DNA from: Suttonella ornithocola
GTDB taxonomy: Bacteria; Pseudomonadota; Gammaproteobacteria; Cardiobacteriales; Cardiobacteriaceae
NCBI RefSeq assembly: GCF_001889065.1
Contig: NZ_LWHB01000061.1
Coordinates: 1-30,713, forward strand
Reading direction: 5' to 3'
DNA length: 30,713 bases
Shown here: positions 7,075 to 16,338 of the stretch, in pieces
How positions within the stretch are numbered: the stretch's first letter is position 1
Layout of the letters: each line of letters starts with the position of its first letter
Translations under genes and position numbers: made by a program
The notes under the pieces: generated by a model
What the model was told of the DNA's origin: nothing
Database searches by the model: none
The model's input: the letters and a program-made list of their open reading frames with translations, nothing else

Positions 7075-7650
7075 ATGACCCGTGAGCAGATATCAGACAT
7101 CGCTTGGATAAAATATAAGAAAGATAGAATTGGTCATTTTTTTGTTACTATTCATGGTATTTCGGATACGATAGAGTATTCTTATGCAACACAAGCTGAA
7201 ATGCGCAAAATGTTTGATTTAATCTGTACTAAGCATGGGTTGATTACTATTGCTCCAGACTTAGCTGTTAATCCGCATAAATTACTTGGCTTAAGTAGCA
7301 GTAAAGACCAAACCGAAGTTCGGATGGTCGATGAAAGTATGAGTTTTAGTGTCATTCCATTTGCCTACGAACAACAACACTCAAAAATTTTAGCAATGCG
7401 ATTTAAAGCTATTATGCAAGTAACAGGTGGAGCTGCTAATTGGCTTTATACTTCGGATGCTTTTCAGTTTATGATGGTTTTGCGTAGTGCGGTGAAATAT
7501 GTTTGCTTAGAGCATACGATAACGATTTTTCATTTAGGACGAAATAGCCAGCCATTTAATGTATGCTGGGGCAATCGTGAAAATGCAGAAGCGGTGTCGA
7601 AATATATTCAAAAGCAGCTTATGCAAACTACAGAGAATAACCTAAAATAG
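7075..7650 (+). CDS. Hypothetical protein, 191 aa, in the fadD transcription unit
   Basis: I do not recognise this protein. It is soluble, with no signal peptide or membrane helix. It has an AAAGGAG Shine-Dalgarno sequence about seven bases before the ATG. The N-terminal part (about 10-55) reads as alternating strands followed by an amphipathic helix (AEMRKMFDLICTKH). The C-terminal part (about 140-187) has a similar strand-strand-helix look (FNVCWGNRENAEAVSKYIQK), suggesting two related PH-like modules; this is a visual impression only. The middle is MRFKAIMQVTGGAANWLY. It ends 13 bases before fadD on the same strand, so the two are probably co-transcribed. That gives a weak hint of a lipid-related role. 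Codon usage resembles the neighbouring core genes. Confidence 0.75.
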   Translation: MTREQISDIAWIKYKKDRIGHFFVTIHGISDTIEYSYATQAEMRKMFDLICTKHGLITIAPDLAVNPHKLLGLSSSKDQTEVRMVDESMSFSVIPFAYEQQHSKILAMRFKAIMQVTGGAANWLYTSDAFQFMMVLRSAVKYVCLEHTITIFHLGRNSQPFNVCWGNRENAEAVSKYIQKQLMQTTENNLK

Positions 7651-7663
7651 AGGAGAACCTAGA

Positions 7664-9400
7664 ATGAATGAAGTAGTTCCTACCCCTTGGTTAGACCAAT
7701 ATCCTGAGGAAATTCCTAGAGAATTAACTTCTTCACCTTATGATAATTTATCAGCGTTTATTTATTCGCTTGGTGAACGGTATGGTGACCTACCTGCTTT
7801 TACCAATTTTGAAACGACTTTAAGTTTTAATGAAACGATTAAGCGAGCAGAGGAATTTGCTGCGTATCTTCAAAAAACTTTGGGATATAAAAAAGGCGAT
7901 CGTTTTGCCATTATGATGCCCAACTTATTGCAATATCCTATTGCAATGTATGGTTGCCTATTGTTAGGAGTTGAAATTGTTAATGTTAATCCTTTATATA
8001 CGGCAAGGGAACTAAGCCATCAACTCAAAGATGCAAATGTTCGAGGAATTTTAATTGCTGAAAATTTTGCCCATACACTAAGTGAAGTACGGAGTGAATT
8101 GCCCAATATTCAGGATATTATTATTACTCGATTTGGTGATGAACACGTCTTTTGGAAAGGTGTGATTATCAATTTTGTGATTCGATACATTAAAAAGCTA
8201 GTTCCAAATTATCAATTTTCAAATGCTATTAGCTATAAAGAAGTGATGAAACAGGGCGTAGCTTTATCTTTTGAATCTCCAACACTTTCTGCTGAAGATG
8301 TTGCAATGCTACAGTACACCGGTGGCACTACCGGACGAGCAAAAGGTGCAATGCTTACTCATGGCAATATTTTATCCAATCTTAGACAGGTAGATTGTTG
8401 GGTTGGAAGTGCAATTAACCAAAAATCTCTGATTTGTATTACACCTTTGCCGATGTATCACATTTTTTGCTGCACAGTTAATGCCTTGTGTTTTCCGGGT
8501 TTGGGAATGCACAGTATCTTAATTACCAATCCTCGTGATATGAAGTCTTTTATTAACACACTGAAAAAGCATCCCTTTAGTGTTATGACAGGATTAAATA
8601 CCTTATTTAAAGGCTTAATGAACCAACCAGATTTTGCAAAATTAGATTTTAGTCAAATTAAATTTGTCGTTTCAGGCGGAATGCCATTAGAACAAACGGT
8701 TTCAGAGCGTTGGCAAGAGATTACTGGAAATGTAATTATTGAAGGATATGGGTTAACTGAAACTTCTCCGATTGTAGCGGTGAACTGGTTGTTTAACGAT
8801 AAGTTTACCAATGGAATTGGCTATCCTTTGCCTTCAACGATTGTGAGTATTCGAAATGAAGACGGAAGCTTATCAGATGAAGGAGAGCCGGGGGAATTAT
8901 GGGTGAAAGGTCCACAGGTAATGCAAGGCTATTGGAACCAAACAGAAGAAACCAAAGATGCTATTACCGAAGATGGCTGGTTCAAAACGGGCGATATGGC
9001 AACGATGAATCAGCGTGGGTTTTTAAAAATTGTTGATCGTAAAAAAGATATGATTTTGGTTTCTGGATTTAATGTCTATCCAACCGAAATAGAAGAAGTT
9101 TTATCGAAGCATCCTGATGTAATGGAGGTTGCAGTTATTGGTGTTAATTGTTCTGATAGTGGGGAGCGTGCAAAAGCCTTTATTGTCAAGACGCCTAATA
9201 GTCAACTTACAGAAGCAGATTTAAAGCAATACGCGAGCGAAAATCTCACCAATTATAAAAGACCCAAAGCTTATGAGTTTATTGAGGAGCTGCCAAAGTC
9301 TAACGTTGGTAAGGTGCTTAGAAAAGAGTTGGTAAAAAGAGAGAAAGATAAGCAGATATCAAATATAGTCAAATCAACTAAAAAACAGGACGTTTTATAA
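7664..9400 (+). CDS. fadD: Long-chain fatty-acid-CoA ligase
   Basis: A 578-aa AMP-forming acyl-CoA synthetase, close to the 561-aa E. coli FadD. It activates fatty acids with ATP and CoA, usually at the inner membrane during uptake. Motifs in order: P-loop-like YTGGTTGRAKGAML (about 216-230), the VSGGMPLEQ and EGYGLTETSP adenylate motif (about 358-368), GWFKTGDMA (about 436) and the FadD signature DRKKDMILVSGFNVYPTEIE (about 460-480). The C-terminal catalytic lysine region is PKSNVGKVLRKEL. AGGAG precedes the ATG by about seven bases. It is the last gene before a hairpin terminator. A medium-chain specificity cannot be excluded from sequence alone. Confidence 0.93.
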   Translation: MNEVVPTPWLDQYPEEIPRELTSSPYDNLSAFIYSLGERYGDLPAFTNFETTLSFNETIKRAEEFAAYLQKTLGYKKGDRFAIMMPNLLQYPIAMYGCLLLGVEIVNVNPLYTARELSHQLKDANVRGILIAENFAHTLSEVRSELPNIQDIIITRFGDEHVFWKGVIINFVIRYIKKLVPNYQFSNAISYKEVMKQGVALSFESPTLSAEDVAMLQYTGGTTGRAKGAMLTHGNILSNLRQVDCWVGSAINQKSLICITPLPMYHIFCCTVNALCFPGLGMHSILITNPRDMKSFINTLKKHPFSVMTGLNTLFKGLMNQPDFAKLDFSQIKFVVSGGMPLEQTVSERWQEITGNVIIEGYGLTETSPIVAVNWLFNDKFTNGIGYPLPSTIVSIRNEDGSLSDEGEPGELWVKGPQVMQGYWNQTEETKDAITEDGWFKTGDMATMNQRGFLKIVDRKKDMILVSGFNVYPTEIEEVLSKHPDVMEVAVIGVNCSDSGERAKAFIVKTPNSQLTEADLKQYASENLTNYKRPKAYEFIEELPKSNVGKVLRKELVKREKDKQISNIVKSTKKQDVL

Positions 9401-9498
9401 ACATTACCTTAGTGCTTCTGGCGGTAAATGGTGTTCTGTTTTTTAGCTGATTGCACTATAAATAGTTTTTGGAAATTGGTATTTACTTAATAAAATCA

Positions 9499-9534
9499 AA
9501 AAAGCCACAGAATTTTTTCTGCGGCTTTTCTTTT
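9499..9534. terminator. Bidirectional rho-independent terminator between fadD and ihfA
   Basis: AAAAGCCACAG (9500-9510) pairs with CTGCGGCTTTT (9519-9529) with one A-C mismatch. The hairpin is flanked by A-rich sequence on the left and TTTTCTTTT on the right, so it can terminate both converging genes. Confidence 0.75.
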
Positions 9535-9556
9535 GAGGCATTTAGTTATGAATGCC

Positions 9557-9850
9557 TTATCGTGGTTTACTTTCAGAAACACGCGCTTTTAATTTTTGGC
9601 CTGCTTTGAAGCTTACGACACGACGAGCGGTAATAGGAATTTCTTCGCCAGTCTTTGGGTTACGACCAGGACGTTGGCTTTTATCTCGTAATTCAAAGTT
9701 GCCGAAGCCTGATAATTTAACAGGTTCACCAGCAGCTAAACAAGCGCGAATTTCTTCAAACAGCGCATCAACAATGTCACGTGCTTCTGGGCGTGGAAGT
9801 TTAATTTGTGCAATAAGAGATTCTACGATATCTGCTTTAGTTAGCGTCAT
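9557..9850 (-). CDS. ihfA: Integration host factor alpha subunit
   Basis: A 97-aa DNA-bending protein of the HU/IHF family. It starts MTLTKADIVESL, with an N-terminal helical dimer region. The hallmark GFGNFELRDKSQRPGRNPKTG is in two blocks: GFGNFELRDK, then RPGRNPKTGEEI. This is the DNA-binding arm with the intercalating proline. The tail ITARRVVSFKAGQKLKARV is typical. It is the third gene of pheS-pheT-ihfA, as in E. coli, which supports IhfA over HU or IhfB. AAGG lies about nine bases before the ATG. IHF would pair with IhfB, encoded elsewhere, and act in transcription, recombination and transposition. Confidence 0.95.
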   Translation of the reverse strand: MTLTKADIVESLIAQIKLPRPEARDIVDALFEEIRACLAAGEPVKLSGFGNFELRDKSQRPGRNPKTGEEIPITARRVVSFKAGQKLKARVSESKPR

Positions 9851-9877
9851 TATATATGCCTTTATCTTTAACGTTTA

Positions 9878-12244
9878 TTATCTAAGTTCAGCACCATGTT
9901 CATGGCGCAAAGTTTCCACAAGGTGCGAAATGATACTTTCAACTTCTTCATCTTGCAAGGTTTTTTCACTATCTTGTAAGAATAGGGCAACTGCAAGACT
10001 TTTCTTACCTTTTGGCAAATGTTCACCTTGATATTGATCAAAAAAGTAAAAATGATGAAGTTTATCACTTCCGTTTTTACGCAGCGTTTCAGCCAGTTCT
10101 GCTGCGTTTATCTGTGTATCTACCACTAATGCTAAATCACGGCGTACCGTTGGATAACGCGTAATTGCTTGATAGCTAGGCGTATGAGTATGCTCAAGAT
10201 GGCTTGGGTCAATTTCAAATACCCAAATGTCGCCACCTTTGGTATTTAATTGTTTTAATGTTTGCGGATGCAAAGCACCTAAATAACCAATGTATTGATT
10301 ATTGATATAGATGTCTGCACTTTGCCCAGGATGTAAATAGCTAAGTTTACTTGGGCGATATTCTGCCTCAAGTCCGTCTAAAAGCGTTTCTACAATACCT
10401 TTTAAGTCATAAAAATCAATGACTCGATTATTTTCTGTCCATTGTTCAGGAACAGATAATCCGCTCATTACGCCAGCAATTCGAGTTGGCTGTTTCGCAT
10501 CTGCGGCATTTTTTCCTGAAGAGAGGAAAATTTTTCCTATTTCAAATAAAAATAAATCGTTTTGTTGACGATTACGGTTATAAAGAAGGGTATTTACCAA
10601 CCCGGGAATTAAACTTAATCGCATCTCAGCTAATTCAGCAGAAATTGGGTTATGAAGATTAACAGTCGGGGTATTGCCAAAATAAATTGAATGGCTATTT
10701 CTATCGATAAAGCTATAAGCAATGACTTCTCTAAAACCCAAACTTGCCAATTTATCGGCATAATAGGCTTCTGCATTCGGCGGTAAGCTATCTTTTTGAT
10801 AAGTTGTTATAGGTAAGTGATTGGGAATATTATCGTATCCGTCAACCCGCGCAATTTCCTCAATAAGGTCTTCTGGAATTTCCATATCAAAGCGCCAAGC
10901 GGGCGGTAAAACTTTCCAACCGTCTTCAGTTTCCTGAACTTCACAACCAAGCGCTTGGAAAGTTTCGGTAACTTGCTCATGAGGGTAGGCTCGACCAATA
11001 CGTTTTTCAATGGCAGATTCTTTTAAAATAATGGTTTCTCTATGAGGTAAATCATTCTCATAAATGGCTTGGTTAATGCTACCTGCTTGACCACCACAAA
11101 TATCAATAATGAGCTGAGTCGCTAATTCCATCGCTTGCTTTTGTAAGGTGTAGTCCACACCACGCTCAAAACGTTGAGCACTGTCGCTAGAAAGCGCAAA
11201 GCGACGTGCTTTGCCTGCGATGGTTACAGGATTAAACCAGGCGGATTCTAAAACGATAGTATGCGTTTCTGTGGAACAACCACTTTCTGCACCACCCATC
11301 ACGCCAGCAATCGCTAAAGGATGATTTTCATCGGCGATAACGAGAACTTCTTCATCTAGATTAGCGGTATTGTCATTGATGAGCTTGAGGGTTTCTCCTT
11401 TCTGCGCGCGACGAATAACAATGGTTTCTCCAATTTTATCGCGATCAAAAGCATGTAGAGGCGTGCCTAATTGCATCATGACATAATTGGTAACATCTAC
11501 TATAGGATCATGTGTGCGGACACCAGCGCGTCTTAGGCGTTCTTGTAACCATAAAGGCGTTGGGCGAGTATTATCAATATTAGTAATGACGCGCGCGAGA
11601 TAAAGCGGACAATCTTGTGGCGCATGATTATCAATAGAGATTTTTTGAGCGCTTTCTTCATTAGCGGTTTGAATATTTGGTGGGGTAAAAGGCTGTTTGA
11701 AAAGCATAGCAGCCTCACGCGCTAATCCACGCATAGAAAAGGCATCTGCACGATTAGGCGTTAAATCAATATCAATAAGGGTGTCATTTAATTGAAGATA
11801 CTCTCGGATATCTTCACCGATAGGGGCATCTTTTGGCAAAATGAGTAAGCCACTATGGTCATCGCTCATGCCAAGTTCGCGTGCAGAACAAAGCATTCCA
11901 AAAGATTCCACGCCGCGAAGTTTAGATTTTTTGATTTTAAAATCTCCGGGTAATTGCGCACCGATGAGCGCAACAGGAACTTTAACCCCTTTAGCAACAT
12001 TTGGCGCACCACATACGATTTGTAATCGCTCTTTACCTGTATTGACAGTTGCAATGCGTAGCTTATCGGCATCTGGATGTGGCATAAGATCTGTAACTTC
12101 TCCAACGATAACACCTGAAAATGTGCCAGCAGCAGGTGCCATAGAATCAACTTCTAATCCTGCCATTGTTAAGCGTTTTGCTAATGCTTCTGGCGATAGT
12201 TCTAATCCATAATCGGCAGCTAGCCAAGCAGTTGATAATTGCAT
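9878..12244 (-). CDS. pheT: Phenylalanine-tRNA ligase beta subunit
   Basis: A 788-aa beta chain of the (alpha-beta)2 class II synthetase. I start it at ATG 12244 (MQLSTAWLAADYG), seven bases after pheS. The open frame extends 27 codons further into pheS, but those residues do not belong to the family. Domains: tRNA-binding/EMAP-like fold at about 39-150 (GVIVGEVTDLMPHPDADKL and CGAPNVAKG), B3/B4 editing domain at about 210-385, B5 at about 400-475, a catalytic-like core to about 690, and a C-terminal ferredoxin-fold anticodon-binding domain with ITRYPTVRRDLALVVD. Length equals the usual ~790. It forms the holoenzyme with PheS encoded just upstream. Nothing is missing. Confidence 0.96.
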   Translation of the reverse strand: MQLSTAWLAADYGLELSPEALAKRLTMAGLEVDSMAPAAGTFSGVIVGEVTDLMPHPDADKLRIATVNTGKERLQIVCGAPNVAKGVKVPVALIGAQLPGDFKIKKSKLRGVESFGMLCSARELGMSDDHSGLLILPKDAPIGEDIREYLQLNDTLIDIDLTPNRADAFSMRGLAREAAMLFKQPFTPPNIQTANEESAQKISIDNHAPQDCPLYLARVITNIDNTRPTPLWLQERLRRAGVRTHDPIVDVTNYVMMQLGTPLHAFDRDKIGETIVIRRAQKGETLKLINDNTANLDEEVLVIADENHPLAIAGVMGGAESGCSTETHTIVLESAWFNPVTIAGKARRFALSSDSAQRFERGVDYTLQKQAMELATQLIIDICGGQAGSINQAIYENDLPHRETIILKESAIEKRIGRAYPHEQVTETFQALGCEVQETEDGWKVLPPAWRFDMEIPEDLIEEIARVDGYDNIPNHLPITTYQKDSLPPNAEAYYADKLASLGFREVIAYSFIDRNSHSIYFGNTPTVNLHNPISAELAEMRLSLIPGLVNTLLYNRNRQQNDLFLFEIGKIFLSSGKNAADAKQPTRIAGVMSGLSVPEQWTENNRVIDFYDLKGIVETLLDGLEAEYRPSKLSYLHPGQSADIYINNQYIGYLGALHPQTLKQLNTKGGDIWVFEIDPSHLEHTHTPSYQAITRYPTVRRDLALVVDTQINAAELAETLRKNGSDKLHHFYFFDQYQGEHLPKGKKSLAVALFLQDSEKTLQDEEVESIISHLVETLRHEHGAELR

Positions 12245-12251
12245 AAAAACC

Positions 12252-13295
12252 TCAGAATTCGTTTTGGAATTGACGTAAGAAACGGACGTCGTTTTCAAAA
12301 AATTGACGTAAATCACGGACGCCATAGCGTAGCATTGCTAATCGTTCGATACCCATTCCAAAAGCGTAGCCTTGATATTTCTCAGCATCAATATTGACAT
12401 TTTTTAGAACATTCGGATGAATGACCCCACAACCCAAAACTTCTAACCAATTTGCATCTTTTCCTTCCCCTTCAAAGAAAGCAATATCCACTTCTGCAGA
12501 AGGTTCAGTGAAAGGGAAAAATGAGGGACGAAAACGCACTTGTAAATCATCACGCTCAAAGAAATCTCTTAAGAAATGAATCAGCAAACCTTTTAGGTCA
12601 GCAAAGGTCGAGTGTTCATCAACAACCAGTCCTTCACATTGATGAAACATCGGGGAATGTGTCATATCTGAATCACTGCGATAGACGCGTCCCGGCGCAA
12701 TCATACGCAGAGGCAATTTTTCTTTTTCTAGGGAGTGGATTTGTACATTTGATGTTTGTGTACGTAATACCGTTCCATCTGGAAAATAGAAAGTATCTTG
12801 CATAGCTCGTGCAGGATGATGAGCAGGGATATTTAATGCAGTAAAATTATGAAAATCATCTTCAATTTCAGGTCCTGTACGAACGACAAAGCCTAGCTGT
12901 TTGAACCAATTTTCAATCCGACGACGAGTAAGCGTAATAGGGTGTAAACTTCCACTAAAGCGCTTTCTTCCGGGTAGGGTAATATCAATTTTTTGGGCAG
13001 CGAGTTTTTCTGCTAGCTCAGCAGATTGAATGGCTTCTTTTTTCTCAGCTAATGCTTGTTGAAAACAAGCCTTTGCTTCGTTGATAATTTTTCCTAATTG
13101 AGGGCGAAGCGTTGGATCTGCTTTACCAAGCGCTTGCATATGTTGAGCAAAAACACCTTTTTTAGATAGGTATGTATTTTTGACAGTTTCTAAAGAAGCG
13201 GTATCGTTTGCATTTGATAATGTGGCAAGCGCTTCATGAAGAACGGTATCTAATTGAGTCTTTAAAGATTCGATATCACTCACGGGTATTCTCAT
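12252..13295 (-). CDS. pheS: Phenylalanine-tRNA ligase alpha subunit
   Basis: A 347-aa catalytic chain that charges tRNA-Phe. Residues 1-90 form the predicted N-terminal coiled coil. The class II core follows with motif 1 (TGPEIEDDFHNFTALNIP), motif 2 (APGRVYRSDSDMTHSPMFHQ), the FFPFTEPSAEVDI substrate pocket and motif 3 (GFGMGIERLAMLRYG read as YAFGMGIERLAML). All are intact. The ATG at 13295 is used because it begins the conserved N-terminal region. No strong Shine-Dalgarno sequence precedes it, and a GTG five codons later is possible. It is the first gene of pheS-pheT-ihfA. A TATAAT box lies about 70 bases upstream, after a hairpin. Confidence 0.95.
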   Translation of the reverse strand: MRIPVSDIESLKTQLDTVLHEALATLSNANDTASLETVKNTYLSKKGVFAQHMQALGKADPTLRPQLGKIINEAKACFQQALAEKKEAIQSAELAEKLAAQKIDITLPGRKRFSGSLHPITLTRRRIENWFKQLGFVVRTGPEIEDDFHNFTALNIPAHHPARAMQDTFYFPDGTVLRTQTSNVQIHSLEKEKLPLRMIAPGRVYRSDSDMTHSPMFHQCEGLVVDEHSTFADLKGLLIHFLRDFFERDDLQVRFRPSFFPFTEPSAEVDIAFFEGEGKDANWLEVLGCGVIHPNVLKNVNIDAEKYQGYAFGMGIERLAMLRYGVRDLRQFFENDVRFLRQFQNEF

Positions 13296-13364
13296 GATGG
13301 CGGAAAACGCGAAATTCTAACAAAAATATTCATTCATTGGGAAAAGTTTGTTAAAGAAAGTTAG

Positions 13365-13370
13365 ATTATA
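13365..13370 (-). promoter_or_regulatory. Candidate -10 box upstream of pheS
   Basis: TATAAT on the minus strand, 70 bases before the pheS ATG and just downstream of the hairpin at 13387-13424. No convincing -35 sequence is seen at 16-18 bases. I found no PheM-like leader peptide rich in Phe codons, so E. coli-style attenuation is not supported. Confidence 0.35.
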
Positions 13371-13386
13371 GTGATAGAAGAAAATT

Positions 13387-13424
13387 TAGCTGTTCTACTA
13401 TTTAGTTAAAAAGTAGAGCAGCTA
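13387..13424 (-). terminator. Hairpin between the dctM remnant and pheS
   Basis: TAGCTGTTCTACT (13387-13399) pairs with AGTAGAGCAGCTA (13412-13424): 13 bp with one G-U, and a 12-base loop. Reading on the minus strand it is followed by AAATTTTCTTCT. That fits a terminator for the decayed TRAP gene upstream, separating it from the pheS promoter. Confidence 0.6.
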
Positions 13425-13442
13425 TCTGAATTGGCTAGAAAA

Positions 13443-13749
13443 CTATCCTTTTATTCTTAATTGATGAAGATAATCTGGGAACCACATGGTAATTTGTGGA
13501 ACGTATGTGACAAGCGCTAAAGAATAAGAGTAATAGCAAGAACCATGGCATAACTGCCTTGATGACCCAGCCTAAAGGGCGCCCTGTAATGGATGAAGCA
13601 ACAAAAAGATTAAGACCAACCGGCGGAGAAAGCATTCCTACATAATAATACCAAGGTGCACAGGATCAATGCCTAAACGCGTCGCAATAGGTACGAAAAT
13701 AGGTGACATTATTAGCATAATGGCAGAAGGTTCCATAAATTGGCTGTAA
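13443..13749 (-). pseudogene. TRAP transporter large permease (DctM-type), decayed C-terminal remnant
   Basis: Only the last part of a DctM-like TRAP permease can be read, in pieces. One block reads FMEPSAIMLIMSPIFVPIA then TRLGIDPVHLGIIM. About six residues expected next are missing. Then comes SPPVGLNLFVASSITGRPLG and VIKAVMPWFLLLLL. A further one-base shift near 13510-13530 is needed to reach the natural end, TYVPQITMWFPDYLHQLRIKG in two parts, stopping at 13443. The TRAP family imports organic acids such as C4-dicarboxylates or sialic acid with a DctP binding protein. No dctP or dctQ is nearby. The N-terminal ~350 residues are gone, replaced by a transposase fragment. Confidence 0.8.
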
Positions 13750-13869
13750 AACACCATTAAACTTGTTCAGTCTCCGCTTGGTAAAGCTCCAAAAAGACTC
13801 AATACCATTAATGTGGCAATGACCATGAGCAAATTCGTTTTCGTTATTGCCATGGTTTACTCTCTTTTC
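13750..13869 (-). pseudogene. IS1595-family (IS1016-like) transposase C-terminal fragment
   Basis: On the minus strand an open stretch reads EFAHGHCHINGIESFWSF, then TKRRLNKFNGV. This is the end of the DDE domain (H-I-N-G-I-E-S-F-W-S) of ISXO2/IS1016-like transposases. The match stops at NGV, where the sequence turns into TRAP-permease coding sequence. There are stops within a few codons upstream. It is a scar of an old insertion followed by deletion, not an active element. Terminal repeats were not found. Confidence 0.7.
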
Positions 13870-13966
13870 AAATCACTACCAATATTTTATCTAATTTTTT
13901 ATATTGATAATTTTTTATAAAAAATATATATTATAGGAAGTCTAATTAACTTAACGAGGAGTATAT

Positions 13967-16248
13967 ATGCTCACTAAAACAGAAAATCGTCCTGCTGCTT
14001 GGGCTAATTTTATTGCTGGAGAGTGGGAAGATAAAATTGATGTTCGCGATTTTATTCAGAAAAATTATACTCCTTATGAAGGAAATGGTGACTTCCTTAC
14101 ACCTGCAACAGCTGCCACAACGACTTTGTGGAATAGCGTTATGGAAGGCATTAAAGAAGAAAACCGCACAAAAGCTCCTCTTAAAATTGATGCTGATATT
14201 GTTTCTGGCATTAACAGCCACGAAGCAGGTTATATTGACCAATCATTAGAAACCATCGTTGGCTTACAAACAGATGAGCCATTAAAACGAGCTATCATGC
14301 CGTATGGTGGTATTCGCATGGTGATAGATTCTTGCAAAATCTATAATGAACCATTAAATCCATCTGTTGAAAAAGCGTTTACCGAATACCGTAAGACACA
14401 TACCAAGGTGTTTTTGATGTTTATACACCTGATATTCGTCGCTGCCGGAAATCTGGCGTTTTGACAGGTTTACCAGATGCTTATGGACGTGGTCGTATTA
14501 TTGGTGATTATCGCCGAGTAGCCCTTTACGGTATTGACCGTTTAATGGATGAGAAGTTCAAAGAATTTAATGAACTTCAAGCAGATTTAGAGGCGGGTAA
14601 AGATTTAGAAAAAACTTTACGTTTACGCGAAGAAATTGCTGAGCAGCATCGTGCTCTTGGTCAAATGAAGGAAATGGCAGTACGTTATGGCTTTGATATT
14701 TCACAACCTGCTAGAAATGCCCGTGAAGCCGTTCAATGGACTTACTTTGGTTATTTAGCAGCTGTTAAATCTCAAAATGGTGCTGCTATGAGCTTTGGAC
14801 GGGTATCTACCTTCTTAGATATCTATATTGAACGCGATTTACAAAATGGTGTAATTACCGAACAGGAAGCACAAGAACTCATTGACCATTTAGTGATGAA
14901 ACTTCGGATGGTTCGTTTCTTACGCACACCCGAATATGATGAATTGTTCTCTGGTGATCCAATTTGGGCAACGGAATCTATTGGTGGTATGGGATTAGAC
15001 GGACGAACATTAGTCACCAAAAATAGTTTCCGTTTCTTACACACTTTATACAATATGGGTCCATCGCCTGAACCAAATATTACCGTATTGTGGTCAGAGC
15101 AATTACCTGAAGCGTTTAAACGTTTCTGCGCACAAGTATCTATTGATACCTCATCTATTCAATATGAAAATGATGATTTAATGCGTCCAGACTTCAATAG
15201 CGATGACTATGCGATTGCTTGTTGTGTGAGTCCAATGGTTGTCGGTAAACAAATGCAATTTTTTGGTGCACGTGCAAACCTTGCAAAAACATTGCTTTAC
15301 GCTATCAATGGTGGGGTGGATGAAAAATCAAAAGCGCAAATTGGACCAAAACAAGCGCCAATTACAGATGAAATTTTAGACTATGACACGGTAATGGCGC
15401 GTATGGATAATTTCATGGATTGGTTGGCTACACAATACGTTACTGCGCTAAATTGCATTCACTATATGCATGATAAATATAGCTATGAAACAGCACTAAT
15501 GGCACTACATGACCGTGATGTTCACCGCACAATGGCGTGTGGTGTGGCTGGTTTATCAGTAGCAGCGGACTCTTTAGCCGCGATTAAATATGCAAAAGTT
15601 CGCCCAATTAGAGATGAGAATGGAATTGCTGTTGATTTCGAGATAGAAGGCGAATATCCACAATTTGGAAATAATGATGATCGTGTGGATAGCATTGCTT
15701 GCGACTTAGTAGAACGCTTTATGAAGAAAGTCGCAAAACATCCGACTTATCGTGAAGCTATTCCAACACAATCTGTTTTAACGATTACCTCTAATGTAGT
15801 TTATGGTAAGAAAACAGGTAATACACCAGATGGACGCCGTGCTGGTGCACCATTTGGACCCGGTGCAAATCCGATGCACGGCCGAGATGTGAATGGAGCG
15901 GTTGCTTCTTTAACTTCAGTAGCAAAACTTCCATTTGCCTACGCAAAAGATGGTATTTCCTATACTTTCTCAATTGTGCCAAAAGCGCTTGGTAAGGATG
16001 ATGAAACCCGTCAGAAAAATTTAGCTGCATTAATGGATGGTTATTTCCACCATGATAATGAGATTGAAGGCGGTCAACATCTTAACGTTAACGTGCTAAA
16101 TCGTGAAATGTTAATGGAAGCGATGAATGATCCAGAGCTTTATCCACAATTAACTATTCGAGTATCAGGATATGCAGTTCGCTTTAATTCATTGACAAAA
16201 GAACAACAAATGGATGTCATTACGCGTACCTTTACAGAAAAAATGTAA
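13967..16248 (+). pseudogene. pflB: Formate C-acetyltransferase (pyruvate formate-lyase), one-base frameshift
   Basis: Pyruvate formate-lyase converts pyruvate and CoA to acetyl-CoA and formate under anoxic conditions. GAGGAG precedes ATG 13967. The frame breaks near 14402: after FTEYRKTH the sequence has ACCAAGG where AACCAAGG would give NQGVFDVYTPDI. The rest is open from there to 16248. Restoring one A yields exactly 760 residues, the E. coli PflB length. The catalytic pair in IACCVSPM (about 418-419) and the glycyl-radical loop RVSGYAVRF (Gly about 734) are intact. pflA follows intact. The lesion is either a true recent mutation or a sequence error. The sharp single defect and otherwise clean conservation favour recent or artefactual. 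A TTGAT half-site (13904-13908) might be part of an FNR site. Confidence 0.9.
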
Positions 16249-16263
16249 TCCTCTAATCTAGAG

Positions 16264-16293
16264 AAAAATGCCGGACTTGTGCCGGCATTTTTT
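16264..16293 (+). terminator. Rho-independent terminator after pflB
   Basis: AAAAATGCCGG (16264-16274) pairs with CCGGCATTTTT (16282-16292), with a 7-base loop and a T run. It lies between pflB and pflA, so pflA may be expressed at a lower level by readthrough or from its own promoter. Confidence 0.85.
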
Positions 16294-16338
16294 ATGCTGA
16301 AATTTTTATATATTAATTACTAATGAGAGACTTTCAAT

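Noticed and set aside
12245..12325. Extending pheT upstream to 12325
   Set aside because: The extra 27 residues are read from within the pheS end and are unlike any PheT; MQLSTAWLAADYG at 12244 is the family start.
13296..13434. PheM-like attenuator before pheS
   Set aside because: There is a hairpin, but no leader peptide with clustered Phe codons lies before it; it fits better as a terminator for the dctM remnant, with a TATAAT box after it.
13898..13920. Full FNR site upstream of pflB
   Set aside because: Only the half-site TTGAT is present; the partner ATCAA at four-base spacing is absent, so a separate feature is not justified.
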